From positions 1 to 54,915 of the forward strand of contig JAFSNK010000034.1 of NCBI GenBank assembly GCA_017447445.1: a DNA stretch of 54,915 nt, read 5' to 3'. Positions 8,360 to 17,800 of this stretch are shown here, piece after piece (positions within the stretch are counted from its first letter, which is position 1; each line of letters opens with the position of its first letter). Position numbers and translations under genes: made by a program. The notes below the pieces were generated by a model that was not told the origin of the DNA, searched no databases, and worked only from the letters and a program-made list of their open reading frames with translations. This DNA is from Clostridia bacterium (GTDB taxonomy: Bacteria > Bacillota > Clostridia > Oscillospirales > CAG-382).

Positions 8360-10675
8360 ATGAAAGCGATAAAAACAGCCGCGCTGCTGCTCGCGATGGT
8401 CCTGGCGCTTAACGCGTTTTGCTTCGCGGCGGCGGAAACCGGGGAAAAAGCCCCGGTGCTGGTCGCGTACGGCGACAGCATCGCCGCGGCGGGCTCCTGG
8501 GAAAGCGAATTCAAAGCGCTCTCGGGCGAGACCGTGATCAATTCCGGCGTGGGAGGCGACACCTCCGCGAACGGGTTGGCGCGGTTCGATGCCGCGGTGA
8601 AAGCCAAAAACCCTGACGTGGTCTTTATCGGATTCGGCACGAACGACGCTTCCATAGATATGGAGCGTTACGTCCCGGTGGAGACTTATATGGAAAACCT
8701 GCGCACGGCGGTCGACAAAATAACCGCGCTCGGCGCGAAGGCGATAATCATCACGCCGCCGCCGATAGTCGACGAACCCTATTTCACCCGCCACGACAAA
8801 AGCAAGTTTTCGCAGTTCGACGGCGCGAACGGGCTGGTATCGGTCTACGCGCTGGCGGCAAGGCGCGTCGCGGCGGAAAAGAAGGTCGCGGTCGCCGACG
8901 TGAACAAGGCGTTTTCCGAACGGGATTTTTCCAAGCTGATCGCCGACGGAGTTCATCCCAACGCGCAGGGATACAAGCTTTACGCCGAAACCGTGCTTAA
9001 CGCGTATTACCACGCGGTGCGCGGCGATATCAACCTCGACGGCAGGATCGCCGCCGCCGATTACGCGATGGCGAAGCGCGCTTATCTGGGCACCTACGTG
9101 ACCGGAGCGCTCGGCAAGCCCCGCGCCGACGTGAACGAGAACGGCAAGCTTGACGCCGCGGACTACGCGATGTTAAAGCGCCACGTGCTTAACACCTACG
9201 TTATAGAAGTAAGCGAAAAGCTCGAAGACCTGCCGGAGCTGCCGCACGTGGACGATCCCCCGGAGGATGATTTTTACAATCCCTACGAGGTCAAGACGGA
9301 TAGGGATTCGCTTACCGGGCTCGTAATAGATGCAAACCTTGTGCCGGATAAGAAAGACGCGGCGACGATGGCGGCGAACACCGCAGAACTGCAGCGCTGC
9401 GTGGACGCGGCGAACGCCGCCGGCGGAGGCACGGTCTATTGCCCGGCGGGGACGTTCTATTTCAGTCAGCAGGGCGTTCACGTCCGCGGCTTCGAAGCTT
9501 ACGTCTGCATCCCCAAGGACAACGTGCTGGTGATCGGCGCCGGGTGGACGACGAAGTTCAAGCCGGTGGGCGAAAGCGAAGGCGGGCTGGATATGTTCTA
9601 TTTCAACGAATACGCCGACAGCGGATTCAAGAACCCGAAATATCTGGTGAACGCCGATTTCAAAAACTTCGTTATAGATTCCGAGCTTACCCACTGCCGC
9701 AGATACACCTCCGCGGGCAAGGGGTTCATGATAAACCTTTATAAGGACTGCGATTACGAAAACGTGATCGTTATGAACACCGACGGCACCGGGTTCGGTA
9801 TGGACTGTCCGATAAACTGCACCATACGCAACTGCCGCGCGAAGAACTGCGGCAAGGCGGCGACGACCGCCACCGTGGGCGCTTCCGGCATAGGGATGGG
9901 CACCGGATACAGCGAGGACGAGACGATTTTAATAGAAAACTGCCTTACGGTGGGCAACAAGAAGTTCGGCATTTTCTTCGAGCATCAGGGCAGGTTCGGC
10001 GCCAGCCGTTATACCGCGCAGTCGCTTAAGAACATTGAAGTGCGCAACTGCGTCGCCTACGACAACTATATAGATTTCGGCGGCGAGCTGGCTGTGGACG
10101 TGGTGTTCCGCAACTGCACGGTCCCGGAGAACAGCACCGCGACTACAAAGATCTCCTACCGCCATCACTCCATACGCTGCTGGTTCTTCAATATGGACGT
10201 CGGGGGCGAATTCGACGACGTGACGGATAAGGATTCTCCTTATTACAAGCCCGTTTACTGGGCGGTGTCCGCGGGTATAACCACCGGCGTCGGGAAAAAT
10301 CTGTTCGGCACGGATACGGGCTGCCAGATCGCGCAGGCGATCACCTTCCTTTACCGTGCGGCGGGCTGCCCGGGCGCGCTGAAGCTGGTGAACACCGCCG
10401 AAAAGGTCTATTACGAGGACGCGCTCGAATGGGCGAAGGGGCGCGGGCTGGTGTCCGAGGACGTCGACCCGACGGCGGTCTTAACGCAGGAGGGTTTTAT
10501 CGATATTATGTGGAAATACGCCGGGAAGCCCGCTTCCGCGGGCGAATATACCGCGGCGAAGAACTGGGCGCTGAACAACGGGATAGCGACGGAGATCACC
10601 TCCGCGACAGCCGACAGGGGCTACGCGGTAACGGCGCTTTACAATTACTTCTATTTCGATGATTTCGGAGAATAA
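8360..10675 (+). CDS. Secreted SGNH hydrolase / dockerin / beta-helix / SLH protein
   Basis: 771 residues with a signal peptide (1-24). Residues 35-215 are an SGNH (GDSL-type) esterase: GDS at 38-40 (Ser nucleophile), GGD in block II, GTND at 93-96, and DGVHP at 196-200 giving the Asp-x-x-His pair. Residues 221-281 are a type I dockerin (GDINLDGRI and ADVNENGKL loops). Residues about 310-620 form a right-handed beta-helix like pectate-lyase-fold proteins, opening with AGGGTVYCPAGTF. Residues about 630-771 resemble two to three SLH units (PVYWAVSAGITTGVG, DALEWAKGRGLV, AKNWALNNGIA). A probable de-acetylating enzyme acting on polysaccharide at the surface. The internal dockerin together with SLH is unusual. 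The ATG follows GGAGGTACGTT. Confidence 0.88.
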   Translation: MKAIKTAALLLAMVLALNAFCFAAAETGEKAPVLVAYGDSIAAAGSWESEFKALSGETVINSGVGGDTSANGLARFDAAVKAKNPDVVFIGFGTNDASIDMERYVPVETYMENLRTAVDKITALGAKAIIITPPPIVDEPYFTRHDKSKFSQFDGANGLVSVYALAARRVAAEKKVAVADVNKAFSERDFSKLIADGVHPNAQGYKLYAETVLNAYYHAVRGDINLDGRIAAADYAMAKRAYLGTYVTGALGKPRADVNENGKLDAADYAMLKRHVLNTYVIEVSEKLEDLPELPHVDDPPEDDFYNPYEVKTDRDSLTGLVIDANLVPDKKDAATMAANTAELQRCVDAANAAGGGTVYCPAGTFYFSQQGVHVRGFEAYVCIPKDNVLVIGAGWTTKFKPVGESEGGLDMFYFNEYADSGFKNPKYLVNADFKNFVIDSELTHCRRYTSAGKGFMINLYKDCDYENVIVMNTDGTGFGMDCPINCTIRNCRAKNCGKAATTATVGASGIGMGTGYSEDETILIENCLTVGNKKFGIFFEHQGRFGASRYTAQSLKNIEVRNCVAYDNYIDFGGELAVDVVFRNCTVPENSTATTKISYRHHSIRCWFFNMDVGGEFDDVTDKDSPYYKPVYWAVSAGITTGVGKNLFGTDTGCQIAQAITFLYRAAGCPGALKLVNTAEKVYYEDALEWAKGRGLVSEDVDPTAVLTQEGFIDIMWKYAGKPASAGEYTAAKNWALNNGIATEITSATADRGYAVTALYNYFYFDDFGE

Positions 10676-10695
10676 ACGAAAGGTGAGTGAACAAA

Positions 10696-12399
10696 ATGGA
10701 AAAATTCAAAGACCTTGAATACAAAAGGCCGGACATAAAAGCGCTGAAAGCGCAGTATTCCGCCGCGCTGAAACGCTTTAAGGCGGCGAATACTTTTGAA
10801 GAAGCGCACGAAGCGTTCAAAGAGCTGAACACCATGCTTGAACCCGCCGAAACGCAGATGGTCCTGGTGCATATCCGCAACACGATGAATATGGCGGACA
10901 AGTTCTACGACGCGGAGATGAACTACTGGAACGGCGCGATGCCGAAGCTGATGCCGCTGTTCAAAAAGAGCTCCGAGGCGCTCGTCTCGAGCCCCTACCG
11001 GAAGCAGTTGGAGGAGATATACGGCGAGCATCTGTTCAAGGACGCCGAGGTACAGCAAAAGCTTATAAACAGGCGCATAATAATCCCGTCCGTTAAAGAA
11101 AACCGGCTCGGCACCGAGTATTCCAAGACGGCGGCGGCGTGCAGCGTGGAGTTTATGGGCGAGAAATGCAATTTCTACGGCCTGCTGCGACATATGCAGT
11201 CTGTCGACCGCGAGGAGCGCAAGGCGGCTTTTAACGAATGGGCGAAGCTTTACGAGGGGATCTCCCCCAAGCTGGACGAGATATACGGAAAGCTTGTTAA
11301 GCTGCGCGTCAAAAAGGCGAAGGCGCTCGGCTTCGACAACTATATAGATTACGTTTATCTTTCCCGCGAGAGATACGACTACACCGCGAAGGACGTGGCG
11401 GCGTTCCGCGAAGCGGTGCGGAAATACATAACTCCGCTGTGCGAAAAGCTTTACGCCGACCGGGCGGAGGCGCTGGGGCTGGACAAGCTGCAGTGGTACG
11501 ACGAGAACCTTGTTTATCCCGACGGCAACGCCGCCCCCGTAGGCACGCCGGACGAGCTGGTGAAGAAGGCGCAGGATATGTACGCGACGATCTCGCCGGA
11601 AACGAAGGAGTTTTTCGACTTTATGGTCGAGCACGAGCTTTTCGATTTCGTCACGCGGGAAAACAAGCATCTGGGCGGCTATATGACTCAGCTCCCCGAA
11701 TACAAGGCGCCGTTCATATTCTCCAACTTCAACGGCACCTCGGCGGATATCGACGTCCTCACGCACGAGGCGGGGCACGCGTTCCAGTATTACTACGGTT
11801 CGCGCCGGCTCCCGCTTAACGCGCTCGTCGGCTCGACGAGCGAGATAAACGAGATACACTCCATGACGATGGAGCATTTCGCATATCCCTATATGGAATC
11901 GTTCTTCGGCGAAAAGGCGGACAAATACCGCTTCGCGCATTTCACCGACGCGATAAAGACCATCCCCTACCTCGTAGCGGTGGACGAATTCCAGCACAAA
12001 GTATTCGAAAACCCGGGCGCCACCCCCGCGGACCGGCGCAGGTTCTGGAAAGAGACCGAAAAGAAATATATGCCGTGGCGCAGCTACGACGGCAACGAAT
12101 TCCTGGAGGGCGGCGGATTCTGGATGCAGAAGCAGCATATATTCCTTTATCCGTTCTATTACGTCGATTACGCGCTGGCGGCGCTGTGCGCCTTCTCGCT
12201 CTACCGCAAGCAGACGGAGGGCGGCGACGCCTGGAACGATTACCTTACGCTTTGCTCGCTGGGTGGGAAATACGGCTATTTCGAAACGCTGGAGCGCGCC
12301 GGGATACCGATCCCGCTTAAAGAAGAGACCGTGCGCGCAGCCGCGGAGTTCTGCGAACTTCAGGCGGAGAAGCTGAAAAAGACGGCGGAGGCGAAATAA
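10696..12399 (+). CDS. M3 family oligoendopeptidase (PepF-like)
   Basis: 567 residues from the ATG at 10696, which has GGTGAG about 9 bases upstream; a GTG at 10687 overlaps that site. The zinc motif HEAGH (H357, E358, H361) is followed by SEINEIHSMTMEHF, whose glutamate supplies the third zinc ligand in family M3. There is no signal peptide, so this is a cytoplasmic zinc metallopeptidase degrading imported or internally released oligopeptides. It starts only 20 bp after the SGNH-SLH gene, probably as a second cistron, an odd pairing of a housekeeping peptidase with a surface protein. Length agrees with the M3B oligoendopeptidase group. Confidence 0.93.
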   Translation: MEKFKDLEYKRPDIKALKAQYSAALKRFKAANTFEEAHEAFKELNTMLEPAETQMVLVHIRNTMNMADKFYDAEMNYWNGAMPKLMPLFKKSSEALVSSPYRKQLEEIYGEHLFKDAEVQQKLINRRIIIPSVKENRLGTEYSKTAAACSVEFMGEKCNFYGLLRHMQSVDREERKAAFNEWAKLYEGISPKLDEIYGKLVKLRVKKAKALGFDNYIDYVYLSRERYDYTAKDVAAFREAVRKYITPLCEKLYADRAEALGLDKLQWYDENLVYPDGNAAPVGTPDELVKKAQDMYATISPETKEFFDFMVEHELFDFVTRENKHLGGYMTQLPEYKAPFIFSNFNGTSADIDVLTHEAGHAFQYYYGSRRLPLNALVGSTSEINEIHSMTMEHFAYPYMESFFGEKADKYRFAHFTDAIKTIPYLVAVDEFQHKVFENPGATPADRRRFWKETEKKYMPWRSYDGNEFLEGGGFWMQKQHIFLYPFYYVDYALAALCAFSLYRKQTEGGDAWNDYLTLCSLGGKYGYFETLERAGIPIPLKEETVRAAAEFCELQAEKLKKTAEAK

Positions 12400-12463
12400 C
12401 GCCGATCTTACACACCTCGCCGCCCGTCTGCATATCCTGCCATTAGTGAAGGGAGGATTTGAA

Positions 12464-12550
12464 ATGGGCTGCTTGGACAACGTTTTCGGCAACAACAACG
12501 CTTGGATCATACTTCTTATCGCGATAGTGCTTATTTGCTGCTGCGGCTGA
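12464..12550 (+). CDS. 28-residue single-span membrane peptide
   Basis: The peptide begins MGCLDNVFGNNNAW, continues with a hydrophobic stretch IILLIAIVLI, and ends CCCG. The ATG has a perfect GGGAGG site seven bases upstream and an intrinsic terminator follows at 12613, which supports translation. It resembles the very small Asn/Trp- and Cys-containing one-span peptides common in Clostridia and YjcZ-like sporulation peptides. No function can be assigned. The three adjacent C-terminal cysteines could bind metal or be acylated, but this is speculation. Confidence 0.65.
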   Translation: MGCLDNVFGNNNAWIILLIAIVLICCCG

Positions 12551-12612
12551 ACGCGGCGCGCGGGCGGGCTGTTTTGCCGCGCCCCGGAGCAAATAACGCA
12601 AGACCGCAAAAA

Positions 12613-12640
12613 GGAACGGCTCCCCGCCGTTCTTTTTTTT
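12613..12640 (+). terminator. Intrinsic terminator
   Basis: GAACGGC, loop TCCCC, GCCGTTC, followed by eight T residues. It closes the unit holding the SGNH gene, the M3 peptidase and the small peptide. Confidence 0.85.
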
Positions 12641-12753
12641 GAAAAAAATAAAAAATTCCTTCCGTTTTTCAAGTTAATTTCAATGTTCGGCGTTAGAATG
12701 AAGCTGCAAAGGGCGGAAGAAGCAAGCTCCGCCCGGAAAAAGGAGGGCATAAA

Positions 12754-14748
12754 ATGAAAAAAATCATCGCGTCGGCGCTGGCGCTCGTGATATCGCTTGC
12801 GCTCGCCGCCTGCGGTTTATCGGTGAACGGCGGCGAAAGCGGCGCGGCGGAACAAAGCGGCGCGAACGCCCGAAGCGGAGAACCCGCTTATAACGGGACC
12901 GACGTAAGCTATATCGAGGAGGAGCCGGAGACGTTTGAAGCCGGAGGAGCGACGGAATTCACGTTTTCCGATTCCGGCATAGAGGTGAAAGAGGGAGAAT
13001 ACTCCGGATACAAGATCGAAGGCACTTCACTTTCGATAAAAGAAAGCGGAGTTTACGTCGTTTCCGGAAGCTGCGAAAACGGCGCTATAGTCGTTAAAAA
13101 GAACGTGAAAGACGTTACGCTGGTGCTGAACGGATTAAAGCTTTCCGCCTCCGCCACCGCGCCGATAACCTGCGGCAAGGCAAGCGAGGTAAAAATATTC
13201 GCCGCCGAGGGCAGCGTAAACGACCTTGCGGACGACGAATACAACAACGACGACGTTTATACCAACTCGGAGCTTTACCCGGATATCGAAAACGCCGTGA
13301 TAAAATGCAAGGACGGATCGAAGGTAACGATATGCGGGACCGGGACGGTAAACGTCGCCGCGAACGGCAAGAACGGCGTTAAGGGAGGATACGATCTTTA
13401 CGAGGAGTCCGAAGACGACTCCGCCGAAGACAAGCTCGTTTCGGAAGCGTCGCTCACCGTGAAAGAGGTCACGCTGAACGTCGTCTGCGGCGTGAACGAC
13501 GGGCTGAAATCCGACAAGGAGCTTAATATCCTTTCCGGCATCATAACCGTTTCGTCCGCCGACGACGGCATAAAAAGCGACTACACGCTGAATATCGGCG
13601 CCGAGGGCACGAAAGGCCCGGAAATCACGGTGGAAAAAGCCGCGGAGGGCATAGAGGCGGCGACGCTGAACGTTTATTCCGGCACGGTAAAAGTGAACGC
13701 CTCCGACGACGGCATAAACGCCGCGAACTCCGATCTGAAGAAGTATTCCTTCAGCTACAACCAGTACGGCGGATACGTTTGGGTGAACGTTACCTCAGGC
13801 GACGGGATCGATTCCAACGGGAGCATAAACCTTTACGGCGGCACGCTGGAGGTCTATTCCCCCGCGCAGGGCGACGGCGATCCGCTGGATTCCGAAACCG
13901 GTACAAACTTTAAGGGCGCGACCGTGCTTGCCGTGGGGCATCTGGGCATGCCGCAGGCGTATACCGCCGAAACGCTATACGTCGAATTCGGCGGCTCCTC
14001 CGGAGATATGGGCGGCGGTATGGGCGGGCGCCCCGGTACGGGCGGCCGTCCCGGCGAAGGAGGTCGCCCGGGTGAAGGCGGCTTCCCCGGCGGGCAGAAC
14101 GGCGAACAGCCCGGTTTCCCCGGCGGGCAGAACGGCGAACAGCCCGGATTTCCCGGCGGGCAGAACGGCGAACAGCCCGGTTTACCCGGCGGGCAGAACG
14201 GCGAACAGCCCGGTTTACCCGGCGGGCAGAACGGCGAACAGCCCGGATTTCCCGGCGGACAGAACGGCGAACAGTCCGGCTTCCCCGGCGGGCAAGGCGG
14301 CTCCCCCGGAGGCGCGCAGAGCGCGCTGATCGCCTCAGGCGGCGAGATCACGGTTTGCGACAGCTCCGGAAACGTTCTTTACACCGCGACGGCGGTCCGC
14401 GACGCGAGCTACGTGCTGTTCTCGAGCCCGAAGCTTGCCGAAGGCGAAGCGTACACGCTTAAAAGCGGCGGTAACGAAGCCGCGACGGCGAACGCGGGCA
14501 AACAGTCGACAAACGGCTTCGGTCCCGGCGGGCAGGGCGGCTTCCCCGGAGGTCAGGGCGAAGGCGGCGAAAACGGATCCCCCGGTTTCCCCGGCGAAAG
14601 CGGTGAAAACGGCGAAGGCGGTTTCCCCGGTTTCCCCGGAGGGCAGAACGGCGAAAGGCCCGAACCGCCGGATTCCGAAAGCGGCGCTGCCCCGAAACCG
14701 CCCGAAGACGGCGGACAGGGCGGCAACGCGGACAAAAGCTCTTTATAA
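12754..14748 (+). CDS. Cthe_2159-type carbohydrate-binding lipoprotein with collagen-like repeats
   Basis: 664 residues. The signal peptide ends in the lipobox LAACG (Cys20). Residues about 65-410 form repeated beta-helix turns (VYVVSGSCENGAIVV, VTLVLNGLKL, DDGIKSDYTLNI, ASDDGINAAN, GDGIDSNGSINLYGG) matching the Cthe_2159 (PF14262) carbohydrate-binding family, whose founder binds polygalacturonate-like polymers. Residues about 418-530 are Gly/Pro-rich, with six near-identical 11-residue units FPGGQNGEQPG. A short beta segment follows (YTATAVRDASYVLFSSP), the usual end of the family domain, then a second Gly/Pro tail. The ATG follows AAAAAGGAGGGC. The protein is likely exposed on the cell surface; the repeats probably act as a spacer or oligomerise. 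Confidence 0.88.
   Translation: MKKIIASALALVISLALAACGLSVNGGESGAAEQSGANARSGEPAYNGTDVSYIEEEPETFEAGGATEFTFSDSGIEVKEGEYSGYKIEGTSLSIKESGVYVVSGSCENGAIVVKKNVKDVTLVLNGLKLSASATAPITCGKASEVKIFAAEGSVNDLADDEYNNDDVYTNSELYPDIENAVIKCKDGSKVTICGTGTVNVAANGKNGVKGGYDLYEESEDDSAEDKLVSEASLTVKEVTLNVVCGVNDGLKSDKELNILSGIITVSSADDGIKSDYTLNIGAEGTKGPEITVEKAAEGIEAATLNVYSGTVKVNASDDGINAANSDLKKYSFSYNQYGGYVWVNVTSGDGIDSNGSINLYGGTLEVYSPAQGDGDPLDSETGTNFKGATVLAVGHLGMPQAYTAETLYVEFGGSSGDMGGGMGGRPGTGGRPGEGGRPGEGGFPGGQNGEQPGFPGGQNGEQPGFPGGQNGEQPGLPGGQNGEQPGLPGGQNGEQPGFPGGQNGEQSGFPGGQGGSPGGAQSALIASGGEITVCDSSGNVLYTATAVRDASYVLFSSPKLAEGEAYTLKSGGNEAATANAGKQSTNGFGPGGQGGFPGGQGEGGENGSPGFPGESGENGEGGFPGFPGGQNGERPEPPDSESGAAPKPPEDGGQGGNADKSSL
14083..14280 (+). 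repeat. Six tandem 33-bp repeats (collagen-like)
   Basis: In-frame 33-bp units encode (F/L)PGGQNGEQ(P/S)G six times. The units are nearly identical in DNA, differing mainly at the first codon. Copy number is expected to vary by slippage. Confidence 0.9.
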
Positions 14749-14786
14749 AAAAGCCCCCGGATGACGGCGGCGCGAAAAAAGATAAG

Positions 14787-14833
14787 AAAAGCCGGCTGAG
14801 GCAGGGAAAAACCTTGTTTCAGCCGGCTTTTTC
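14787..14833. terminator. Bidirectional terminator between convergent genes
   Basis: AAAAGCCGGCTGA and TCAGCCGGCTTTTT form a 12-bp stem around a 19-base loop. It separates the plus-strand lipoprotein (ending 14748) from the minus-strand GDPD gene (ending 14900). Confidence 0.85.
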
Positions 14834-14899
14834 GGCGCGTTTCCGCCGCCCGGGCGCGCAAACGCCGCATACCCGGGGCGGGCGCTTATCGCGCGGTAT

Positions 14900-17800
14900 T
14901 TAATTTATAACGTACGTACCGAGACAATGACGTTTGATCATCGCGTATTCCGAAGAATCGATCTTGCCGTTGCCGTTGAGGTCGGCGGCGCGGGTCTGGA
15001 GGTCGTTCAGCGTGTAGGTGCGCAGGTAGGAGCGCTTGACCATCGCGTAGTCCGCGGGGTCGATCTTGCCGTTGGAGTTGACGTCGCCCTTGACTATCAC
15101 GCAGTAGGTGGTGCCGTCGAGCTCGACGCGCGCTCCGGTGCCGACGAACGCATCGTCCTTTATCTCCTTGCCGTCTTTATCGGTAAAGGTACAGCCGGTG
15201 TTCACGATGCTTTCCTTGAAGGAAGCCCAGCCGGTCTTTTCGTTCACGCCGGTAACGAAGAGTATGCCGTCGCTGTTCACCGCGCTGTATCCGCAGCCGG
15301 GAACGAAGGTGAGCCCGTCGAGCTTGCCGACCGTAACGGTTACGGGCTGTGCGTAAAGCACGTATTCGCTGTTGCCCGTCGTTTTGGTCTTTGTGCCGAC
15401 AAGCAGCTTCGCGGTGCCGTCCTTAAGCGCTTCGATTTTACCGTCCGCGTATTTAACGACGTCTTCGCCTTCCACCACGGTAACAAGCAGTTTGGAAGGA
15501 TCGAGCTCCGCGTCGCCGTTGCCGAACGTCTGCGCGGTGGCAGAAAGCGCCAGCTTGCCGCCCGCTTCCATAAGCACGTCGTCGACCTTAAGGTATTTAT
15601 ACATTTTCTTCGCCCACTGTACGTCGTCGGTGGTGATGCCCGCCGCGCCCACGAGGAACGCGCTGTTGTTGCTGGAATACTGATAAGTCCAGGGCCAGAC
15701 GGTCATGCCGCGGTCGTTGGCGACTGTCATGAACGGCTTGTAGCTTACGCCGCTGTTGTTTATGGTGCTGTTGTAGAGCTGCGCCACGCGGAACGCTTTG
15801 AAGAAGTTCTCCAGCGCGGTTTCCATTGTGGCGGAGGAATCGCCGGTGGAGCCGAGCAGACCCGTGGACATACCGGGCATGTTGCCCGCCTGCTGAGTCA
15901 GCGAAACGAAGTTGGAGCTGAAGGAGATGACGTCCGCTCTGTCTTCCATGCCGTATTCCTTGACAATCTTGGAGGTGGCGGCGATGTTTGCGGAGTTGCT
16001 GCCCTTGAATTCTATGAACACGCGGCAATCCGGGAATTCTTTAAGCAGGTCGAGCACTTCTTCCAGCGTGGGGACCTTCTCGTCGCTTATATCGCCGACC
16101 TTGTGCCCGTCCTGCGCCTTGGTGTAAATAATGTTATAGGAGCGTATCTCCTCCAGAGTCATCTGGTTTATCGTAAGGTTCCCGGTGTAATTCGTGGTGC
16201 GGTTAAGGGTGTTGTCGTGCATAATGATTATATGCCCGTCTTTGGTTATCTCCACGTCTATTTCGAAGACGTCAGCACCGTTCTCCATCGCCGTCCGGAA
16301 CGAAGCGAGCGAGTTTTCCGGCTTCTGCGAAGGATTTCCGCGGTGGCCGATGAGTATCGGCACGCGGGACATAGTGTTGGGAGCAAAGTATTTGTTTATG
16401 ATACGAGTTACATTTGCGGAATCGGTGGTAATTATCCCGTTCGCGCCGGAGGTAACGGCTTTCAGTATCTCCGCGTCCGTCTCTTCGCCGGGCATGACCC
16501 ATACCGCCAGAGCCAGAGCCTGCAGCTCGTGAACGTTGTGCAGGGTTGCGTGCTGACCGGTCATCACGCAGAAAGTGGCGGGCGCGCCGCGCACCTCCTT
16601 GCGGATCGCCTCGGCTTCCTTGGAGCCGAGCTCGTCGGTGGCGGGTATCACGTACAACCCGGTGCGGAAGTTGCTGTTCAGCGTGCGCGCGTATTTGCAA
16701 AGCTCCGCGGTGGAGCAGACCAGAGTAACGTCCTTAAAGGCCGTTCCCGCGCCGGCGTGTATCGCGTCGAGCTGTTCTTTGGCGGTGATCACGAGGTTCG
16801 GAATGACCTTATTTTCGTTGCACAGAGCGAACAGCTCGGCGAAATCGGTCACCGCGCCGGCGGCAAGCATTATCTGCGAAGGATGGTCTTCGGCGGAAAT
16901 AATAGCTTTGTAATCCTGTTTTTCGGTGTTTATCGCCTGGACGTTCGCAAGCGGGTTTATTATGTTGGTCTCGTCGTGGCTGATGTTAATAAGGTCGGGG
17001 ATCACTTCCGGGTGCTCCAGGACGGTTTCCTGGATAACCACTTTCAGTTTCTTGACCAGCACGTTCGTGCCGCTGGCGATAAAGCCGACGTAGCCCTTGT
17101 CGATCTTTATCCAGGGGTTGCCGGTGGATTTGGAGATCTCCGCAAGCTCGTCCTGAGTGGTGTAGAATATCTCCTCGCCGTCGAACATGAACTGGAAGGT
17201 ATCGCCGAAGGAGGTGAAAACTATGCTGTGGAACGCCTGAGTCATATTCGGCACCGTTCCGGCGTGCGTCTTCATTACCGACCACGCGTTGTTCACGTTC
17301 CTGCCGCCGAATTCCAGCCCGTTCGTCGCGGTGGTGTTCTGCCGGATGCAGATGTGATAATAGGGGTAGTACGCCTTTTCGGCGGAGTTCATAATGCGGT
17401 AGACCGGGCCGAACCACCTGCCCTTGTCGGTGGAGATCTTTACGTCGGCGGTGATGGAATAATCGCCGAAATCGCCGAGCCACTGCGGAAGGAGTATGCG
17501 CCCCTCGGCATACAGGCTCGTAACGTTGCCGTATTCCATCATGCCGTCCTTAAGCTCCAGAGTGCCGCTTATTTTGGTATAGCCGTTGTCGAGCATATCC
17601 TGCGTGGTGGAATAGGAGGAAAAATCGTCCTCAAACAGGACGTATTCCTTTTCGGAAGCGTTTTTCGCGACGACGTAAATCGTTTTTGATTTGCTTCCCG
17701 CCGTGGCGGTGAATCTGTAAACGCCCTTCGCGGCGGGGGTGAACTCGGCGACTTCCTCGCCCGCCTCGTTCTTCCAGGTTATGCCGGACGAAACGGCTTC

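Noticed and set aside
10651..12750. Long minus-strand reading frame opposite the M3 peptidase
   Set aside because: It is antisense to a gene with clear catalytic motifs and has no family signature of its own; strong GC-rich third positions leave the opposite strand open.
14927..17689. 920-codon plus-strand frame opposite the GDPD gene
   Set aside because: Antisense shadow caused by codon bias. The minus strand has signal peptide, GDPD motifs and dockerin.
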